From contig NZ_CP051884.1 of NCBI RefSeq assembly GCF_012931845.1, positions 3,348,001 through 3,412,000 on the forward strand: a stretch of DNA of 64,000 nt, read 5' to 3'. Below are positions 44,722 to 52,736 of the stretch, one piece after another. Under the pieces are notes generated by a model. The model had not been told where the DNA came from and made no database searches. It saw only the letters and a program-made list of their open reading frames with translations. Each line of letters begins with the position of its first letter. Positions within the stretch are counted from its first letter, which is position 1. The DNA is from Cellulomonas taurus. Lineage in GTDB: Bacteria; Actinomycetota; Actinomycetes; Actinomycetales; Cellulomonadaceae. The position numbers and the translations under genes are program-made.

Positions 44722-44799
44722 GTTCGGCAGCCCGGCTGACCGCGTGGGTCCCGTGGCTTTGCGTCCCCGCCTTGCGGTGGGTTTGCCTTGTCGCTGACG
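44722..44799 (-). promoter_or_regulatory. c-di-GMP-I (GEMM) riboswitch
   Basis: On the minus strand the RNA reads ACAAGGCAAACC, a short stem capped by a GCAA tetraloop, then GGGACGCAAAGCCACGGG and a second stem closing with CAGCCGGGCUGCC. AAGGCAAACC, the GNRA loop, and GACGCAAAGCC are the conserved core of the c-di-GMP-I class. CAGC/GCUG can form the closing helix. A possible -10 (TAGAGT) lies at 44806-44811, placing the 5' end near 44799. It is followed immediately by the ribosome site of the 43-residue ORF, so control is probably at translation or early termination. Confidence 0.85.
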
Positions 44800-44861
44800 A
44801 GTCAGACTCTAGGAGCGCGCCGCCCCGGGCGGAAGACCCAGAGGTCGTTGAATCTTGCAGT

Positions 44862-46742
44862 TCACCCGGCGATCGCGGTGAGGAATGCCTCCAGCAGCGG
44901 ACCGGCGGTGTCCACCCCGGACGTCCCGGTCTCCACGAACACCGACACCGCCAGGTCACCCTGCCCGGCGATCATCCAGGCGTGCGCCTGGTCGCCGTCG
45001 CCGTACTGGGCGGTGCCGGACTTGGCGATCACCTCGACACCGGGCACGTCCTGCAGGAAGGTCGACCCGCCCTCGGTGACCACCGCGCGCATCATCGACC
45101 GGAGTGCGTCGGCCTCGTCGGTGCTCAGCGGGTGGGCCGGTTCGGCCGCGGTCGGCGCCGTGCCCACCACCAGCTGCGGCAGCACCCGGTGCCCCGCCAC
45201 CACCGACGCGGCCACGGTCGCCATCCCCAGCGGGGTCGCCTGCACCCGGCCCTGGCCGATCAGCGACGCCGCATGGTCGGTGCCGGTGGCGTCGGTGGGC
45301 ACCGCACCCAGGGTCGCGGCGAAGCCCAACTCGGCCTCGGTGATCCCCAGCGACTGTGCCGCGTCCGCAAGCGCCGCCTGCTGCACGGTGTCCCGGGCGC
45401 CGAGGAAGGCGGTGTTGCAGGAGTTCGCCACCGCGGTCCGCAGGGTGATGGTGCCCAGCTTGTCGGTCGGGTAGCCCGGCACGTTCTGGAACTCCCGGCC
45501 GTCGACGTTCAGGGTGGCCGGGCACTCGACCGGGGTGTCCGGCGTGATCCCGGTGCGCAGCATCGCCAGCGAGCTCGCGACCTTGAACGTCGAGCCCGGC
45601 GCGTACAGCCCGAGGGTGGCGGTCGAGGTGCCGTCACCGCCCGGACCGCTGGCCGCCGCGACCAGCTCCCCGGTGGACGGCCGGATGGCCACCAGCGCCG
45701 ACGCCCCCTCCGTCTTGGACGACAGCACGTTCTCCGCGATGGTCTGCACGGTCGGGTCCAGCGTCAGCCGCAACGGCTCCCCGACCTGCGGCTCCGAGCT
45801 GAACAGTGCCCGATCCCCCGCCATGACCGTCAGGCCGGGGGTGCCGCGCAGCTGGTCGTCGAACTGCCGCTGCAGGCCGCTGAGCCCGGTCAGGTCACCG
45901 GCCGCCACCGCGCCCTCGGACTGCGCCACGATCTCCGCCGTCGCCTGGCCGACCGACCCGAGCACCGGCCGCGCGAAGGTCCGGCTCGGTGCCAGCGGCA
46001 GGGTGTCGGTCGTGGCGATCACGCCGGGCAGCGCGATCAGCGCACCGGTGTCGTAGTTCGGGTCGCCGTCCCGGATCACGATCGCCTCGACGAACGCCTT
46101 CTCCCCGGCGGCCGCGACCTGGGCCGCATAGTCGTCGGGGTCGAGCTCCAGCGCGGTGGCAAGCTGCCGGGCGGCGGCGTCCCACTGGTCGGCGCTCAAC
46201 CGGGTCTTGTCCAGGCCGACCCGGTTCACCGGTCGGTTCTCCACGATGACCGCGTCGCCGGCACCGAGCACCTGCGCGCGTTCCGGCATCGACCGCTGGA
46301 CGGTCAGCACCTCGGCGTCGGTCAGGTCGGGGGCGAGCAGCATCGAGCTCCAGGTGGCCTGCCACCCGTCGTCGGTCCGGGTCAGCGGCGCGTGGGTGTC
46401 GTAGGTCCAGCTCGCGCCGTCCAGGTCCCAGGTGTAGCTCAGCGTGGCGGCGGCACTGTCGGCGTCCGCGCCGTCCCGCACCGCCCCGGCGGTGACGGTC
46501 GGCTGCCACGGGTCGAGCCCGGCGTTCACCTCGGTCCGGCGAGCGGCAGCGTCGTCCGCGGTCGCCCCCGCCAGCGGCACCTGGCTGAAGTCGCCGTCGG
46601 TGAGAGCGGCGGCCAGCGCGTCGGCGACCTGCTGCCGGTCGTCCCCGTCGTCACCGCCGCAGGCCGCCAGCACACCGACCAGACCCACGGCCACCAGCGC
46701 CGCCATCATCCGAGACCGCTTCGTCGCTCCGCTCACCCGCAC
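44862..46742 (-). CDS. Penicillin-binding transpeptidase with MecA-like N-terminal domain
   Basis: A 626-residue lipoprotein-like class B PBP (VGVLAAC, lipid cysteine near residue 28). The NTF2-like MecA N-terminal domain (about 35-150) and dimerisation domain precede the transpeptidase. Active-site motifs are APGSTFK (near 383), SCN (near 439) and KSGTAQYG (near 573). It cross-links peptidoglycan outside the membrane; homologues are common in actinobacteria (PbpA/PBP-lipo type). The GTG at 46742 has a weak ribosome site and a later ATG (46709) is possible. Its 3' end lies 60 bp before the riboswitch. Confidence 0.92.
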   Translation of the reverse strand: MRVSGATKRSRMMAALVAVGLVGVLAACGGDDGDDRQQVADALAAALTDGDFSQVPLAGATADDAAARRTEVNAGLDPWQPTVTAGAVRDGADADSAAATLSYTWDLDGASWTYDTHAPLTRTDDGWQATWSSMLLAPDLTDAEVLTVQRSMPERAQVLGAGDAVIVENRPVNRVGLDKTRLSADQWDAAARQLATALELDPDDYAAQVAAAGEKAFVEAIVIRDGDPNYDTGALIALPGVIATTDTLPLAPSRTFARPVLGSVGQATAEIVAQSEGAVAAGDLTGLSGLQRQFDDQLRGTPGLTVMAGDRALFSSEPQVGEPLRLTLDPTVQTIAENVLSSKTEGASALVAIRPSTGELVAAASGPGGDGTSTATLGLYAPGSTFKVASSLAMLRTGITPDTPVECPATLNVDGREFQNVPGYPTDKLGTITLRTAVANSCNTAFLGARDTVQQAALADAAQSLGITEAELGFAATLGAVPTDATGTDHAASLIGQGRVQATPLGMATVAASVVAGHRVLPQLVVGTAPTAAEPAHPLSTDEADALRSMMRAVVTEGGSTFLQDVPGVEVIAKSGTAQYGDGDQAHAWMIAGQGDLAVSVFVETGTSGVDTAGPLLEAFLTAIAG

Positions 46743-46839
46743 AGCCTAGGAATCGGCTGTGACCCGCGGTGCGGATTCGAGGTGCAGATCCGGTGCGCAC
46801 CGTCTTGGATATCGACATGTCGACTCCTTCGAGCCGCTG

Positions 46840-48126
46840 ATGGACGCCGAGACCTGGGCCAACATCGGACTGGTCCTCCTGTTCATCCTGATCGGCGGCG
46901 TGTTCGCCGGGACCGAGATCGCCCTGGTGTCACTCCGGGAGAGCCAGATCAACCGGCTGGAACGCCAGAGCAGCCGCGGCGCGCGGGTCGCCTCGGTGGC
47001 CCGGGACCCGAATCGGTTCCTGGCAGCCGTGCAGATCGGGGTGACGGTCGCCGGGTTCTTCTCCGCCGCCTACGGTGCCTCCACCATCGCACCGGACTTC
47101 GCGCCGGTGATCGAGTCGCTCGGGGTGCCGAGCGGCCCGGCCGGGACGATCGCGCTGGTGCTGCTCACCCTGGTGATCGCCTACCTGTCCCTGGTGCTCG
47201 GTGAGCTGGTGCCCAAGCGGATCGCCCTGCAGTCGTCGGCCAAGGTCGCGCTGGCGGTCGCTCCCCCGCTGGACCGGTTCGCGGTCCTGATGCGGCCGGT
47301 GATCTGGCTGTTGTCGAAGTCGACGAACGCCCTGGTCCGGTTGTTCGGCGGCGACCCGACCGCCACCAGCGAGGAGATGTCCGAGGCCGAGCTGCGCGAC
47401 CTGGTGATCGCGCACCAGGGGTTGCCCGAGGACGAACGTCGGATCCTGGGCGACGTCTTCGAGGCCAGTGACCGGTCGGTCGCGGAGGTGATGCGGCCCC
47501 GTGGCGAGGTCAAGTTCCTGGACGCCGATCTGACCCTGGCCCAGGCGCTGGAGGAGGTGCGCGACCAGCCGTGGTCCCGCTACCCGGTCACCGGGATCGA
47601 CTTCGACGACGTGCTCGGCTTCCTGCACATCCGCGACCTGATCGACGCCCGCGACCCGGAGCAGCCGGTGCGCCGGGTGATGCGGGAGATCGTCGCGCTG
47701 CCCGGCACCAACAAGCTGCTGCCCTCACTGTCCCGGATGCGGCGCGAGGGCGTGCACATCGCGGTGGTGGTCGACGAGTACGGCGGCACCGACGGCATCG
47801 TCACCCTGGAGGACCTGGTCGAGGAGCTGGTCGGGGAGATCCGCGACGAGTACGACATCGCGGGCTCCTCCGGCCCCGAGCGGCACGAGGATTCACCGGG
47901 CACCTACGACGCCGGGCTGTCCATCGAGGAATTCACCGAGCTGACCGGGATCGCCCTGGCCGACGGACCCTACGAGACGGTCGCCGGGTACCTGATCGCC
48001 CGGCTCGGACGGCTCGGCGCCGTCGGGGACAGCATCCCGATCGACGATCACCGGATCGAGATCGTGCAGGTCAGCGGGCGGCGCATCACCCGCATCCGGG
48101 TCATGCCGCCGCCCGACGCCGAGTGA
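46840..48126 (+). CDS. CNNM/CorC-family transporter (hemolysin family)
   Basis: A 428-residue membrane protein. The N-terminal DUF21/CNNM domain has about three to four helices ([21 protein letters not shown] split over the first helix; [15 protein letters not shown]). Two CBS domains follow (about 215-330; [31 protein letters not shown]) and then the CorC_HlyC C-terminal domain with [20 protein letters not shown]. The family exports Mg2+/Co2+ or Na+ in exchange; the true substrate here is not known. Divergent from the PBP gene. Confidence 0.9.
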   Translation: MDAETWANIGLVLLFILIGGVFAGTEIALVSLRESQINRLERQSSRGARVASVARDPNRFLAAVQIGVTVAGFFSAAYGASTIAPDFAPVIESLGVPSGPAGTIALVLLTLVIAYLSLVLGELVPKRIALQSSAKVALAVAPPLDRFAVLMRPVIWLLSKSTNALVRLFGGDPTATSEEMSEAELRDLVIAHQGLPEDERRILGDVFEASDRSVAEVMRPRGEVKFLDADLTLAQALEEVRDQPWSRYPVTGIDFDDVLGFLHIRDLIDARDPEQPVRRVMREIVALPGTNKLLPSLSRMRREGVHIAVVVDEYGGTDGIVTLEDLVEELVGEIRDEYDIAGSSGPERHEDSPGTYDAGLSIEEFTELTGIALADGPYETVAGYLIARLGRLGAVGDSIPIDDHRIEIVQVSGRRITRIRVMPPPDAE

Positions 48127-48196
48127 CACCGGATGCAGAACGGGAGGAATCGGGCCACCCTGGTTCCCGGACCATTCGGCCAGGAAAGGAGCCAGG

Positions 48197-48607
48197 ATGC
48201 CCGAGCGCCTGCTGCTCCCAGCAGACCCGTCGTCGATCGCCCGTGCCCGGCACTGGGTCGCCGCCCTCGGTCGGCGCGCCCACGTCGGCCCCAGCGCCGA
48301 GCACACCCTGGAGTTGCTCACCAGCGAGGTGCTGACCAACGCGATCGTGCACACGGGTGCCAGCGCGCCGATCTCGGTGCGGGCCGACCTGCGGCAGGAT
48401 GCGGTCCGGGTGGAGGTCACCGACACCGACACCACGATGCCGGTGGTCCGCCCGGCCAGCGCCACCCGTGCTGGCGGCAACGGGATGCGGATCGTGGAGA
48501 TGCTCGCGTCGACCTGGGGCGTGGACGTCCACCCGGGCGCCGGCAAGACGGTGTGGTTCGAGGCCCGGGTGGGTGCGACGCTGCGGACGGCACTGCTCGG
48601 CGCGTGA
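48197..48607 (+). CDS. RsbW-like serine kinase / anti-sigma ATPase
   Basis: A 136-residue HATPase_c_2 protein. The ATP-site motifs are LLTSEVLTNAIVHTG (N-box) and AGGNGMRIVEML (G-box). Such proteins phosphorylate anti-anti-sigma factors or hold sigma factors; no STAS protein or sigma factor is adjacent. The receiver-SpoIIE phosphatase at 6.2-7.4 kb is the kind of enzyme that would oppose it. AGGAAAGGAGCCAGG precedes the ATG. Confidence 0.85.
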   Translation: MPERLLLPADPSSIARARHWVAALGRRAHVGPSAEHTLELLTSEVLTNAIVHTGASAPISVRADLRQDAVRVEVTDTDTTMPVVRPASATRAGGNGMRIVEMLASTWGVDVHPGAGKTVWFEARVGATLRTALLGA

Positions 48608-48632
48608 GCCGGTTCTCCGGCACGATGACCGC

Positions 48633-49337
48633 ATGCTCCTGAACGACAGCATCGCCGGCATCGTCGGGATGAACGTCCTGGCCGTGGCGCTGATCGTGCT
48701 GCGGTCCTGGCTGTTCGGCACTCGGCTGTACCGGCCGATGCTGCTCAACGTCGGCCTGTCGGTGACACCGGTGTTCGTGCTGCTGGTCGCCGTGCTCGGC
48801 GAGGGCATCCTGCTCGCCGCCGGTGCTCCGGTGCCGCTGATCGTCGTGCTGGGCGTGGTCCTGATCGGCGGCTGGCTGCTGTTGCTGCCGAATGCCGGGT
48901 ACCTGATCACCGAACTTAACCTGAACCACCGCCGGCCCGGCGAGCGAGTGCCGGAGTGGTACGACATCCTGCTGGTGCTGTCGCTGGCGATGTCCGGCGT
49001 ACTGAACATGCTGTTCAACGTCTTCCTGGTGCAGCTGGCCTACGTGGCGGTCCGCTTCGACGAGGTGGCGGCGCTGACCAGTGCCGAGGTCCGGATCGTC
49101 ACCGGAGTAGTGCTGCTGCTGTCGGCCTTCGGCATCTACCTGGGCCGGAACCTGCGGCTGAACAGCTGGGACATCGTGCGGCCGTGGCGGATCGTGGCGA
49201 AGCTGTTCGCGCACCTGCGGCAACCGCGTGCGGCGGCGAACGCCGCGGGGTTCACTGTGACCGCGGCGGTGTTCTTCGGCCTGATGTACCTGGTCGTGGT
49301 CGGGCCGCTGGTCCGTGCGGTGCAGCTGCTGTCCTAG
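48633..49337 (+). CDS. DUF1361 membrane protein
   Basis: A 234-residue protein with about six membrane helices. The DUF1361 motifs PNAGYLITEL, VPEWYDILLVLSLAMSG and FGIYLGRNLRLNSWDI are clear. Function unknown. It begins 25 bp after the ATPase gene and is followed by a YCII gene after 8 bp. Confidence 0.85.
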   Translation: MLLNDSIAGIVGMNVLAVALIVLRSWLFGTRLYRPMLLNVGLSVTPVFVLLVAVLGEGILLAAGAPVPLIVVLGVVLIGGWLLLLPNAGYLITELNLNHRRPGERVPEWYDILLVLSLAMSGVLNMLFNVFLVQLAYVAVRFDEVAALTSAEVRIVTGVVLLLSAFGIYLGRNLRLNSWDIVRPWRIVAKLFAHLRQPRAAANAAGFTVTAAVFFGLMYLVVVGPLVRAVQLLS

Positions 49338-49345
49338 GGGGCGTC

Positions 49346-49690
49346 ATGTCGTACTACCTGATCTCCTTCCCCAGCGGTGAGATGGACATCCCGCCCGGCG
49401 GCATCGAGGAGGTGGCCAGGACCTCCCACGCTGTGGTGCGCGAGGCGAAGGCCGCCGGGGTGTGGGTCTTCGGCGGTGGGATCGACGAGTCGGTGCCCCC
49501 GGTGCGGGTCGCCGCGGACGGCACGGTCGTCGACGGCACCTACCCGCAGACCGCCCGTTTGGAGGGCGGGTACACGATCCTGGACGTGCCCGACCGGGAG
49601 ACCGCCCTGCACTGGGCGGCCAGGATCGCCGACGGCTGCCGGTGCCCGCAGGAGGTCAGGAAGTTCGGCGACGACCCGGAGAGCCGCTGA
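49346..49690 (+). CDS. YCII-related protein
   Basis: A 114-residue dimeric alpha-beta-barrel protein of the YCII/DGPF type. Indicators are YYLISFPSGEMD at the start, WVFGGGIDES and the C-terminal ALHWAARIADGC. Some family members are dechlorinases or accompany ECF sigma factors; here it is an orphan. AGGGGGCGTC precedes the ATG. Confidence 0.85.
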   Translation: MSYYLISFPSGEMDIPPGGIEEVARTSHAVVREAKAAGVWVFGGGIDESVPPVRVAADGTVVDGTYPQTARLEGGYTILDVPDRETALHWAARIADGCRCPQEVRKFGDDPESR

Positions 49691-49694
49691 GCCG

Positions 49695-50873
49695 CTAGGC
49701 CCGGCGACGCCCCTGCAACACCCCGGCGGTCGCCACCACCACGATCCCGGCGAAGGGCACCACCAGCAGCCCCGTGCGCAGACCGCTGGCGTCGGCGACC
49801 AGACCGACCAGCGGCGGTGAGGCGAGGAAGCCGATCCGCATCAACCACGACACCACCGTCAGGCCGGTGCCGGGCTTGAGACCGGGCAGCTCGTCGGCCT
49901 CGTGCATCGCGGCCGGGACCAGGGTGGCGACCCCGAAGCCGGCGGCTGCGAAGCCCAGGATCGTGCCGGGCACCGACGGGAACGCGAGCGCCAACGCCAT
50001 CCCGACCGCCACCAGCGTGCCCCCGGCCCGGGCTACCGCGCGCTGCCCGAACCTGTCCACCAGCCGGTCGCCGAGCACCCGGCCCACGAACTGCGCCCCG
50101 GTCAGCGCGATGTACCCGGTGGCCGCCACCGCAGCGGAGGCGCCGAGCGAGCCGGACAGGTAGATCGCCGCCCAGGAGTTCCCGGCGTCCTCGACCAGGG
50201 TCCCGGCGGTCGCGATCAGCACCAGCGCCGCCAGGATCACGACCACCCGGCCGCGGGACGCCCCGACCCGGTCGCCGAGCTGACCGGGATCGGCCACCGC
50301 CTGCTCGTCACCGTCACGTCCCGGCAGGCAGAACCGCAGCGCGACCAGCGCGACCAGGCTGAACAGCACCCCGCTGACCGCCAGGTGCACCCCGCGCGGG
50401 ATGTCCAACGCGATCGCCCCGGCCGCCATCGATCCACCGAGCACCGCGCCGATCGACCACACGGCGTGGAAGGAGTTGATGATCGAGCGGCCGTAGCGGC
50501 GTTGCACCCGCAGACCGTGGGCGTTCTGCGCCACATCGGTGATCGCGTCCATCGCCCCGGCCAGGAACAGCGCGGTCACCAGCAGCCCCACACTCGGCGC
50601 CAGCGCCGCGCCGAACACCCCGAGGGCGGTGACGATCGTGCCCAGCACCGCCGCCCGTGCCGACCCCAGTCGTCGGATCGCCCAGGCCGCCCCCAGCCCG
50701 GCCACGATCGCACCGGTGGGGAACGCGGCGATCGCCAGGCCGTAGGTGGCGTTGCTCAGCCCCAGGTCGGCTTTGATCTGCGGATACCGCGGGATCAGGT
50801 TGGCGAACAGGGCACCGTTGGTCAGGAACAGCGCGGCAACGGCGGCGCGCGCCCGGCGGTCGACAGCGTGCAT
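49695..50873 (-). CDS. MFS transporter (possible sugar or drug exporter)
   Basis: A 392-residue major-facilitator protein with about twelve helices (FLTNGALFANLIPRYPQIK; GAMDAITDVAQNAHGLRVQ; SIINSFHAVWSIGAVLGG). The HAVWSIGA and MDAITDVAQN segments match the YbjJ/fucose-permease-like branch. The ATG at 50873 is preferred to starts four to six codons earlier because the upstream bases form an 18-bp palindrome. It diverges from the GH30 glycosidase; the shared 76-bp spacer holds two operator-like repeats. Confidence 0.88.
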   Translation of the reverse strand: MHAVDRRARAAVAALFLTNGALFANLIPRYPQIKADLGLSNATYGLAIAAFPTGAIVAGLGAAWAIRRLGSARAAVLGTIVTALGVFGAALAPSVGLLVTALFLAGAMDAITDVAQNAHGLRVQRRYGRSIINSFHAVWSIGAVLGGSMAAGAIALDIPRGVHLAVSGVLFSLVALVALRFCLPGRDGDEQAVADPGQLGDRVGASRGRVVVILAALVLIATAGTLVEDAGNSWAAIYLSGSLGASAAVAATGYIALTGAQFVGRVLGDRLVDRFGQRAVARAGGTLVAVGMALALAFPSVPGTILGFAAAGFGVATLVPAAMHEADELPGLKPGTGLTVVSWLMRIGFLASPPLVGLVADASGLRTGLLVVPFAGIVVVATAGVLQGRRRA

Positions 50874-50890
50874 GTGTACGAGCGTACACA
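50873..50890. promoter_or_regulatory. Perfect palindrome at the MFS gene start
   Basis: TGTGTACG-AG-CGTACACA, two perfect 8-base arms around two bases, overlapping the first base of the MFS gene. A regulator bound here would block leftward transcription. Candidate operator. Confidence 0.55.
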
Positions 50891-50906
50891 ACCGCGCCGC
50901 GCTATT

Positions 50907-50930
50907 GTTACCGATTGGTCAGTAGGTAAC
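50907..50930. promoter_or_regulatory. TetR-like operator before the GH30 gene
   Basis: GTTACC and GGTAAC arms enclose TACCGA-TTGG-TCAGTA, the TACYGA/TCRGTA half-site pattern typical of TetR-family sites. It is 20 bp before the glycosidase ATG and 34 bp from the MFS start, so it could control both genes. Confidence 0.5.
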
Positions 50931-50949
50931 GACGACGACGGAGTGTTCG

Positions 50950-52314
50950 ATGAGGATCACCACCTGGACCAGCACCACCCAGCACCAGCCGTGGCAGGAC
51001 CTCGGCACCGTCGACCCCGGCCCGATCACCCGGATCCCGGACGTGTTCGTCCAACTGGACGACCAACGCCAGCAGATCGAGGGCTTCGGCGCCACCTTCA
51101 ACGAGCTCGGCTGGACCTCCCTGAGCCGCCTCACCGACGATCAGCGCGCCACGATCTTCCACGAGCTGTTCGCCCCCGGCATCGGCGGCAACTTCACCCT
51201 CGGCCGGATGCCGCTCGGAGCCAACGACTTCAGCCGCGACTACTACTCCTACGCCGAGGTCCCCGGCGACTTCGACCTGGCGCACTTCAGCATCGCGCAG
51301 GACCACGAGACCCTGATCCCGTTCATCCGCTCCGCCCAGTCCGAGCAGCCGGACCTGCGCCTGTGGGCATCCCCCTGGGTCCCGCCGCAGTGGATGAAGA
51401 CCAACGGCCACTACGCGTCGGCCCAGCCGTGGATCGACGGCGTCGAGAACGGCCTGACAGCCGACCAGGTCCAGCAGGAGGGCACCGACTCCTTCATCCA
51501 GGACGAGCGCCACCTCGCCACCTACGCCGCCTACTTCGGCCGGTTCGTCGACGCCTACGCCGCACTCGGCATCGACATCTCGATGGTCATGCCGCAGAAC
51601 GAGTTCAACTCCGCCCAGCCCTACCCCAGCTGCACCTGGACCCCCACCGGCCTGGCAGCCTTCCTCCGGCACCTCGGACCGCAGATGCGCGCCCGCGGCG
51701 TCGAGGTCTTCCTCGGCACCGTCGAACGCCCGAACGAGTCCCTGGTCGCCGACGTCCTCGCCGACCCGGAGGCCGCCGCCGCGATCACCGGCATCGGCGT
51801 CCAGTGGCACGGCAAGTCCATCGTGCCGTTCCTGGCCCGCGACTACCCCGAGCTGCGGATCTACCAGACCGAGCAGGAATGCGGCGACGGCCGGAACGAC
51901 TGGCGCTACGCCCGCTACTCCTGGCGCCTGATGCGCGACTTCCTGAACAACGGTGCCAGCGCCTACCAGTACTGGAACCTCTCCCTCGACCGCGGCGGGG
52001 TCAGCCGGTGGGGCTGGTCGCAGAACTCCCTCATCGTCGTCGACCCGGACACCGGCACCTTCGAGTACACCCACGAGTACCAGGTGCTCAAGCACGTCAG
52101 CCACTATGTCCAGCCCGGCGCCCACCTGGTGCCCACGCTGTCCTACACCGGCTACGAGAACCAGCTCGCCTTCCGCAACCCCGACGGCAGCGTGGTGATC
52201 GTCATGCAGAACGACACCGGCGAGGAGATGCCGGTGCAGATCACCGTCGGCGACCAGGTCGTCGAGCCGGTGCTGCCCGCCGACTCGCTCAACACCTTCG
52301 TCGTCGAGGTGTGA
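50950..52314 (+). CDS. Glycoside hydrolase family 30 enzyme, apparently cytoplasmic
   Basis: A 454-residue GH30 protein. The start of the barrel reads IEGFGATFNELGWTSL, followed by LGRMPLGANDFSRDYYSYAE and LWASPWVPPQWMKTNG. The acid/base glutamate is E218 in MPQNEFNS, and the nucleophile E308 or E310 in YQTEQECGDG. The C-terminal beta-domain (VIVMQNDTGEE) is present. Family activities include glucosylceramidase, beta-1,6-glucanase and beta-xylosidase; none can be chosen. There is no signal peptide, so it would act on imported sugars. GGAG precedes the ATG. Divergent from the MFS transporter, which may bring in or export its substrate or product. Confidence 0.9.
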   Translation: MRITTWTSTTQHQPWQDLGTVDPGPITRIPDVFVQLDDQRQQIEGFGATFNELGWTSLSRLTDDQRATIFHELFAPGIGGNFTLGRMPLGANDFSRDYYSYAEVPGDFDLAHFSIAQDHETLIPFIRSAQSEQPDLRLWASPWVPPQWMKTNGHYASAQPWIDGVENGLTADQVQQEGTDSFIQDERHLATYAAYFGRFVDAYAALGIDISMVMPQNEFNSAQPYPSCTWTPTGLAAFLRHLGPQMRARGVEVFLGTVERPNESLVADVLADPEAAAAITGIGVQWHGKSIVPFLARDYPELRIYQTEQECGDGRNDWRYARYSWRLMRDFLNNGASAYQYWNLSLDRGGVSRWGWSQNSLIVVDPDTGTFEYTHEYQVLKHVSHYVQPGAHLVPTLSYTGYENQLAFRNPDGSVVIVMQNDTGEEMPVQITVGDQVVEPVLPADSLNTFVVEV

Positions 52315-52330
52315 CGACTACCCTCACGCC

Positions 52331-52732
52331 ATGCCCCGGCTGACCGACCCCCAGCGCGCCTTCGTCACCGAACGCCACCTGGCCACCCTCACTACCCTTC
52401 GCGCCGACGGCAGCCCGCACGTGGTCCCGGTCGCCTTCACCTGGGACGACGAGGCCGGCATCGCCCGGATCACCACCAACCCGACCACGGTCAAGGTCCG
52501 CAACGCGCGTCGGGGCACCGCCGATGCCCCGACGCGCGCGGCGCTGTGCCAGGTCGACGGACGGCGCTGGCTCACCCTGGAGGGCACGATCAGCGCCGAC
52601 GACTCCCCCGCCGAACTCGCCGAGGCGCTGCGGCGGTACGGGGAGCGCTACCGGCCGCGGGATCCGCTGATCGAGCGGGTGGTGTTGCGGGTGGCGGTGG
52701 AACGGGTGATGTCGTCGCGGGATCTGCGGTGA
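52331..52732 (+). CDS. PPOX-class F420-dependent oxidoreductase
   Basis: A 133-residue split-barrel flavin/F420-binding protein (FDOR-B type): RHLATLTTLRADGSPHVVPV, VKVRNARRG, CQVDGRRWLTLEG. The family reduces substrates with F420H2 or binds heme or biliverdin; the substrate is unknown. It lies 16 bp after the GH30 gene and converges on dnaB with a 4-bp gap. Confidence 0.88.
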   Translation: MPRLTDPQRAFVTERHLATLTTLRADGSPHVVPVAFTWDDEAGIARITTNPTTVKVRNARRGTADAPTRAALCQVDGRRWLTLEGTISADDSPAELAEALRRYGERYRPRDPLIERVVLRVAVERVMSSRDLR

Positions 52733-52736
52733 CGCC

